A DNA stretch of 64,000 bases, taken from the NCBI GenBank assembly GCA_900239685.1, contig OENT01000730.1, forward strand, positions 1 to 64,000. The letters are read 5' to 3'. The notes under the pieces were generated by a model that worked only from the letters and a program-made list of their open reading frames with translations, was not told the DNA's origin and did no database searches. The stretch comes from Rotaria macrura (Eukaryota > Rotifera > Eurotatoria > Philodinida > Philodinidae). Numbering within the stretch: the first letter of the stretch is position 1; every line of letters starts with the position of its first letter. Below are positions 58,500-64,000 of this stretch, in pieces. The translations under genes and the position numbers were made by a program.

Positions 58500-60120
58500 A
58501 TGAAACAAAAAATCATGATGATTTTTGAGTGGTTTGGCATTCGCTGGATAACAATGTTTCAGATGAATCATCACTGCTCGTTGAGTACTTAGAAAAATAA
58601 GATTCTTTTGAAATTGTTGATAATTTTATTAAAAAATTTCAAAGTGAAACTATTTATCCTATTTCGATAATCCTCCTCAAATTCAGTCAATTTATGTTTT
58701 TGAAAGAAATTTTTCGAATAGCCAATATGAAAAAGAAATATTCAAAACTGATCAATGTGCTTACATATGAACAAGAATTAATCGAACGATTAAGTCACGA
58801 TCTCCTGTTGATATAGCTATATTCAAATAATCCAAAGCAATTAGATTATACTAACAATTTCGAAAAGAAGTGTACATGCGATCATGTTTTAAATTGGTAC
58901 ACGACGGACTCATTTTTCTATCGACTACTAGACAGAGATTTCGGTACATGAAATATCGATATAATTTGCAAGTTTCGATATTTTATCATACTCTCGCATA
59001 ATAAACTAACGGAATCATCGAAACAACAGGAAACAAAATGATTTAACTATTTATCGAGGACAACGACTTGATAAAAACGATTTCGAAAATTTGCAGTCCA
59101 ATATTGAATATATCATGTCAATAAACACAGTGATGTTCACATCATCGAGTGTGAATGTTGCTAGAACATTTGTACTTGGGGTGGAAGATGAAGTTTAATT
59201 AGAAATTGATACTTAAAGTTCAAGCAACAAAATTCTTTAGCCGTTTGGTGATTTTCTCAATTGAGCTCAAATCCAGGTGAAGACGAAATTTTATTCTTTG
59301 TTGGCACACTTTTTCGTATTGATTCTGTAGAGCACGAAAAGGATCCCAAGTGGATTATAAAGCTATCTATAAATAATGGAACACTCGAGTAAATAGAACA
59401 GCTTATGGATAGTATTGAAGGATAATTAAATAATATAAAATGTTGGAATCATTTCATAGCAAAAATAGATGATGCAAAGCTATTCGAAACATAGTACATA
59501 ATGTTAACACGTAAATCAATTGAATGAAAGGATATAATGATAGAATTAGTCGGTATGAATTTCAACAAACTGATGAGTAATTTAGATGATTAAGAATAAG
59601 TTATAGAATACGGTGAAGAACTTTCATGTGATGAACATTTATTGATGATCAATAATTGATTGTTTTTAATATTGTGATGGCATACGATATTACGTTCGTC
59701 TTTTAGAATTCGATAAGCTTTAAATCACTCTGAACTTGCACCTTCACGAGTAGATGGCAGCAATAAATTAATAGGTGAACTTTATATTCATGTTGATGAT
59801 GTATGTAGAGTAAAACATGAGGTTCAAAATGCATGATCATATTATACAATAGCATTAGAGATTGTTATGAGTCAAGATATTTCTATACTATACAGAAAAT
59901 GATGTGACACATATCTAAAACAAGATAATCATGAAGATGTCAATATACATCTCGAACAAACAGATGTAATTTGTGAGAATAGTAGACAAAGAACAGAATT
60001 TGCTGTCGAACAATTTTTGAAATATGGGCGAAATCAACTAGATAATCAAGTTGATAATTCATTATTTCAACAGTGGACCGAGACGTTATATTCGATGGAT
60101 CTATGTTTTATGAAAAAAAA
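58500..60120 (+). pseudogene. Decayed ADP-ribosyltransferase gene with C-terminal repeat region
   Basis: Fragments in order match bdelloid ART proteins. A VWHSLDNNVSDESS segment (about 58530) resembles the N-terminal region of those proteins, followed by LTYEQELIERLSHD (about 58760). The segment HVLNWYTTDSFFYRLL (about 58890) precedes the ART core. YRGQRLDKNDFENLQSN (from about 59050) carries the expected arginine. MFTSSS (59132-59149) takes the place of the S-T-S motif, and GEDEILFFVGTLFRIDS (from 59277) includes the E-x-E glutamates. Downstream, YTIALEIVM and an FAVEQFLKYGRNQL stretch suggest a vestigial TPR-like tail. At least ten in-frame stops and several frame changes separate these pieces, and part of the N-terminal region seems deleted. 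It cannot encode an enzyme. It is a different subfamily from the two ankyrin-ART genes, since YRGQ replaces YRGV/HRG. Confidence 0.75.
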
Positions 60121-61307
60121 GTGACTACTCACAAGCATTCGAAAAATGCTTATACAAGCGACAGAGGTTTTCGAAAGCGACCCAGCACCACACGATAGTT
60201 TTGCCATTTTTTCACATTTTTTGATAGTAATGCATTGATCGATCTACTGCTATAGAATAATTTCAGAGCATTGATTATGTTGAAGAAATCTATTGACATG
60301 CATAGAAGTTTGTATTCATAGTAGAATTATGTTCAATGGAATATGATATTTTTGACCCAATTGAACGAAACTTAATTGTTTGATTTTTAGACATTAAATT
60401 CGTTACTCATTTTTTTCTTATACATTTCTCTTTTCTCTTGTTACTACCCCTCGCAACACTTATATGGCCAAAGAATCAGAGTTAAGATGTGGGTGCATGG
60501 AGTTCGACAGGGTGTGCTGATTTTGAATGAAAACGCCTATGTTCAATTTAAACAAGTCCTAAAATCCCACCTGCATCATGACAACAACTTTAACTGTAGA
60601 TGTTTTTAGCAATAATAGATGACGTGGATTTTCAAGATATTCATCAAATGTAAGTACAAGTGGCTTAGTATATCACCTGAAGTGCCGACGAGTTGTGTGT
60701 GCTTGCTTTTCGTTCGAGAATTTAGGAATGCTTACAATGGATTTTGCGCTTTATATTTCTATTTTTATTCTATGAGAATCGTGGCTGAATTGTTTGATTT
60801 GATTAGTTAGGTACTCATCTATTTTAATACATGATGCAAGGCTACATAGTTCTTTTTTTTTGTTTTATAAAAACACGAGGTAGAAATATTTATCGATGGT
60901 GTGTGCATACGAATACCGACATTCCCACTCTAAAGTCGCCCACACTCTAGACGAGAAATGATGACCCCCACAGATTACTTAAAAGTCACTTCTCAAAATT
61001 TAACATATACTTTTTATAATGCTATTCAACGAATTCTATCTGAAAATCATGAAAGAACCAAAAAGCAAATTTCTGTTTCAACAGTGAATTTTGATCGTTC
61101 TGCATAAACATCGTATTAATTACAAGTCCAATACAATTGTGCGTATATATAACTGTAGCGAAAGGTCATATTTTGCGTTTGCTCTTTTCGGTATGCGATC
61201 TTTAATTTGACAGAATATGTCTAATGTTAATAGCTAATAGCAGAAAACTTTCCATCATAAATAGAATTCGATAGAGAGAAATGAGATCTTTATGGTTTAT
61301 TTGATTA
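60121..61307. other. Intergenic, no supported gene
   Basis: AT-rich. A 63-codon frame at 60619-60810 has no motif. Confidence 0.5.
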
Positions 61308-62651
61308 TCACATAACTTGTTTTCTACCACACCGAATTGTTTGATTAATCTTTTTCAAAAATGGAACTGGTATTTTCCAATGTGTTAGATGAATGGATAC
61401 TATTTCTTCGTTAGTTTCTTCTTCAACACTATTGATGATGAATAAACTTCCGGGTAGAATCAGTACTTCACGTTCATGAGGATAATCAGAAATATCTTCG
61501 ATGCCAAAAACTGTTGATGTAGCAGCATGTATCTCGAAAACAAATAGAACACTTTTTTCATTTTCGTTCGGTGGATGTTGAGCTGCAAACTGCAAAGCCA
61601 CCGATGAATCTCTGGATGTGGATGTAAAAGATTTGAAACTAAGTACACCTTTTGGGTCAGTTTTGGCTGCGCGTTTATAAATCTCTAATTCCTCGATTGA
61701 TAGAGTAACACCACGATAAATAGTGCCGGCGAATGCGCGACGTTTCAATTCTTTACGACGCATAAAAAATTCCATGACGAACCGATCGCACAAATGCGGA
61801 CCAATGTGAGCATCTGTTGACGAAAAGGCTAACTGTTCATTGAGTGGCTTATACAGACAAGCCATTTCACTTGTATACAATTTGATCAGAGGTTTGATTG
61901 AATTAAAATGTCGTGCTTCATTGATAAAATTCATCGTAAGTTGATATTCACTCGACGTGGATAAATTATGTTGAAGAAATTGTTGAAAATCAGCATGCTT
62001 GTCCAAATCAAATGCATCGACATGATAATATTCACGTTCGATAAAATGACGAAAGTTTCGAGCGAACCAATTGTAAAAGTTAAGCCACATTGCCATTGTC
62101 TGCTGATTAATCGAATGTTCTGCAATTTCATCGTCAGACTGGAATTCACGTACATAATCAAAGGAAATATTTGTGTTTGTAGTATGGTTATGCTCGGATG
62201 CAACATATATTTCTACAGAATGCGTTGAAATGTTGTCATGGAAACGATCCGATGAGTCCGGTCTATGAAACAATAGTTGCATCTCTGGTGTTTGTGCGTC
62301 TTCATACGGGATATTTCCTAAATGGCTCAGTGTGCTTCGACAACATCCTCGTTCAAGTAAAATATTCACGATCTCTATTTGATTATAGTATACAGCTGCA
62401 TGAAGTGGTGTGTATCCATTCGGTTGAAGTGCATTTAATATGGCAATCGATGGAGAATTAGGATCATCGAGGATTTGTCGTACACGATCAATTTCACCAT
62501 TACAACAATAGAAATAGAAATCCGACGCTTTCTCTGGTGTGTATCGTCTTGATCGTACTTCTTTAAGTCTAGCATTCATCATATGTTGAAATGGATTCGT
62601 TCTGTCCTTTCTGTTGGTTATAACGCCAAAAAATGAATTATTCAATGGCAT
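61308..62651 (-). CDS. Ankyrin-repeat ADP-ribosyltransferase (R-S-E type), copy 2
   Basis: A 447-residue intronless frame. Ankyrin repeats occupy about residues 44-130 (FYFYCCNGEIDRVRQILDD; GYTPLHAAVYYNQIEIVNIL; a short third). A divergent linker rich in aromatic residues (about 165-245) leads to the ART domain (about 250-430). The triad is complete: R313 in FAGTIYRGVTL; the S-T-S motif at 344-346 within SFKSFTSTSRDSSVALQFA; and the E-R-E loop (E393, E395) followed by VLILPGSLF. This is the R-S-E signature of arginine-specific mono-ADP-ribosyltransferases, so the enzyme should be active on protein targets. No signal peptide or membrane anchor: probably cytosolic, unlike vertebrate ecto-ARTs. 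Between the ankyrin repeats and the ART core the two paralogues share only the layout and ISL..IKPLIKLYTSE-like residues. A strong acceptor (ctgtttctcttcag) lies 23 bases upstream of the ATG. Confidence 0.9.
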   Translation of the reverse strand: MPLNNSFFGVITNRKDRTNPFQHMMNARLKEVRSRRYTPEKASDFYFYCCNGEIDRVRQILDDPNSPSIAILNALQPNGYTPLHAAVYYNQIEIVNILLERGCCRSTLSHLGNIPYEDAQTPEMQLLFHRPDSSDRFHDNISTHSVEIYVASEHNHTTNTNISFDYVREFQSDDEIAEHSINQQTMAMWLNFYNWFARNFRHFIEREYYHVDAFDLDKHADFQQFLQHNLSTSSEYQLTMNFINEARHFNSIKPLIKLYTSEMACLYKPLNEQLAFSSTDAHIGPHLCDRFVMEFFMRRKELKRRAFAGTIYRGVTLSIEELEIYKRAAKTDPKGVLSFKSFTSTSRDSSVALQFAAQHPPNENEKSVLFVFEIHAATSTVFGIEDISDYPHEREVLILPGSLFIINSVEEETNEEIVSIHLTHWKIPVPFLKKINQTIRCGRKQVM

Positions 62652-62674
62652 TTTTATTTCACGTTATCTGATAT

Positions 62675-62690
62675 CTGAAGAGAAACAGAC
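62675..62690 (-). promoter_or_regulatory. Candidate (trans-)splice acceptor of ankyrin-ART copy 2
   Basis: On the minus strand the run gtctgtttctcttcag ends 23 bases before the ATG at 62651, with no coding exon visible upstream. It fits a spliced-leader acceptor or a 5'UTR intron. Confidence 0.5.
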
Positions 62691-64000
62691 TCAAATCATC
62701 GATAGCAACTCAGAAATTTAGCATAATTTAATGAAATATCAGAAAATGTAAATGGTCGATCTTTACTTTTTTTGTCTGATTTTCACGAAACAAAATTTAA
62801 CTACAATCCTCGAGCTATCAGCTATAATGCACTGCCAGATATAAGTATAATTTCAGATGAGTTCATCCTAATCTAGGTTTCGTTTCATGAGTTCGGACGT
62901 GTAATAGATACGAAAAAATGTTCTCTCAAAGAACTAACACCGAAACGAAAATCTACATAGAAAGGAATTTTTACTCTTGTGATGCGCATTAAACAGAAAT
63001 TAGATGAACATGATAGATAAATTAGAAGATAATTTTGGATGAAGAAATTATGAGCTTTCTAAAATTTTGACCAACACTGATTAGTGCTTTTGGGTGAGTA
63101 AAAAACTATAAAAAGAAGAGATCCTCAGACTTGTGTTGTTTATCACGTTTCCTAAACTCTGTGTTGCTCGTTTGAATGAAAGAGTTTTTGAAGTTTCAGT
63201 GGACAAAAACTATGATGAAGTCAACGTACTTTACAACTATAGAGTTTTATCAAGGAAAGATCTTTCATAATTTTCCTTATTCAGGCTTTGTTACTATGTA
63301 TCGCTCAAGCACAGCTCAAAGTGAAATAATCAACATAGATAAATGGAAAAGTCTGCGAAGTATAAAAATTCTTGAAATCTTTCTTTTTCTTTGTAAATGA
63401 CTAATGCTATACTTATATAATATTTTGGTAAAATATCGAATTATTCCATACTTCTATAATCCGTCAATATTCTAGGAATTTTCAAGTGTTGCATTGGTAG
63501 ACTTCAAATTTAATTGTCTTCTAGATAGTAAAAGCTCAGTTGTGAATCGTGCAACGTTCGAGTTCCCCTGTTTTAGTGCAACATATTTTCTTTATTATTT
63601 TTTATCACAAACGAACACATGTACATCTCTTCTTTATAAAAAAAATTATTATCGGAAACAGGTAAGAAAACGGTTTCCGAGGGTTCACTCGGAAATATTT
63701 TATAACTGATTTTCGAGAAGACGTCTTTTTTAAGAGAGTACTACCGTTTGTACGAGTAATGATAATCTGTCAATAAGCTTGTTTCTGTTTCTGGCATTGA
63801 ATCGTAGAGGTATTGCGAGGCTTTTTCATCATGGTTACAGACCGTCCTAAAAATTTTCATGTTTCCACTCCACATGCATTGTACTAGAAACTATGTTTTG
63901 TGATTAATTATCATAGAACTATTTGCTTAGAACATTCAGTTACTATCCATTCGATCTCAAACATTAACCAGCAGGAAGGAATCTAGTTCATGAAAAATAG
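62691..64000. other. Terminal AT-rich region
   Basis: No supported gene. An open stretch at about 63105-63270 (plus strand, containing RLNERVFEVSVDKNYDEVNV) is protein-like and might be an exon of a gene extending beyond the window, but a second frame overlaps it and no splice pair was found. Confidence 0.35.

Noticed and set aside
63105..63280. Plus-strand stretch that reads like a soluble protein segment
   Set aside because: Ends in a stop after about 55 codons, overlaps a 74-codon frame, and has no splice sites or family match.
1..64000. tRNA and rRNA genes, CRISPR arrays, telomeric repeats, retroelement reverse transcriptase or integrase genes
   Set aside because: None could be recognised by eye on either strand. 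tRNAs in particular could be missed without a covariance-model search.

Overview
The window looks like AT-rich nuclear DNA from an invertebrate animal, most probably a bdelloid rotifer of a Rotaria-like type. The case rests on four things: spliced genes with very short introns (58, 61 and 95 bp), ciliary genes of metazoan type, orphan rhodopsin-like receptors, and above all fusions of ankyrin repeats or TPR-like repeats to an arginine-type ADP-ribosyltransferase (ART) domain, a gene class known to be abundant in bdelloids. The species assignment is inference. Two single N bases (26761 and 34626) lie in repeats and are probably assembly ambiguities.

Layout. 1-15.6 kb is gene-poor and decayed: a broken D-2-hydroxyacid dehydrogenase gene, an unrecognised broken gene, a two-repeat fragment, and a hAT-like non-autonomous transposon (9035-10135) that carries a ~384-bp palindrome. 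15.6-24.7 kb holds two ciliary genes (a Piercer-of-microtubule-wall protein with three exons, and a SPEF1/CLAMP-like calponin-homology protein), a small hypothetical gene and a ribonuclease-inhibitor-type leucine-rich-repeat gene. 24.7-35.6 kb is a repeat-dominated block: TTAACG- and TTAAAG-rich elements, an element built from palindromes around a CTGCGCCGCAG core, a 33-34-bp tandem array, a MITE-like insertion with a 9-bp target duplication, a ~0.9-kb tandem array, and a second copy of the hAT-like family (34130-35046) with a 146-bp MITE nested in it. 35.6-53.4 kb is the main genic part: a RanBP2-type zinc-finger coiled-coil gene, two orphan 7TM receptors, an ankyrin-ART gene, and a secreted S9-family prolyl oligopeptidase. 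53.4-64 kb holds a decayed ART gene with remnants of a C-terminal repeat region and a second, intact ankyrin-ART gene on the minus strand.

How it fits together. No operon-like or pathway-like cluster is evident. The clearest themes are (i) two intact ART genes and one decayed ART gene within about 19 kb, (ii) several non-autonomous DNA transposon families with exact target-site duplications, one family present twice, and (iii) several genes whose ATG lies just behind a pyrimidine-rich AG acceptor with no upstream coding exon, as expected if mRNAs receive a trans-spliced leader, a process known in bdelloids. I did not see rRNA, tRNA, CRISPR or telomeric repeats.
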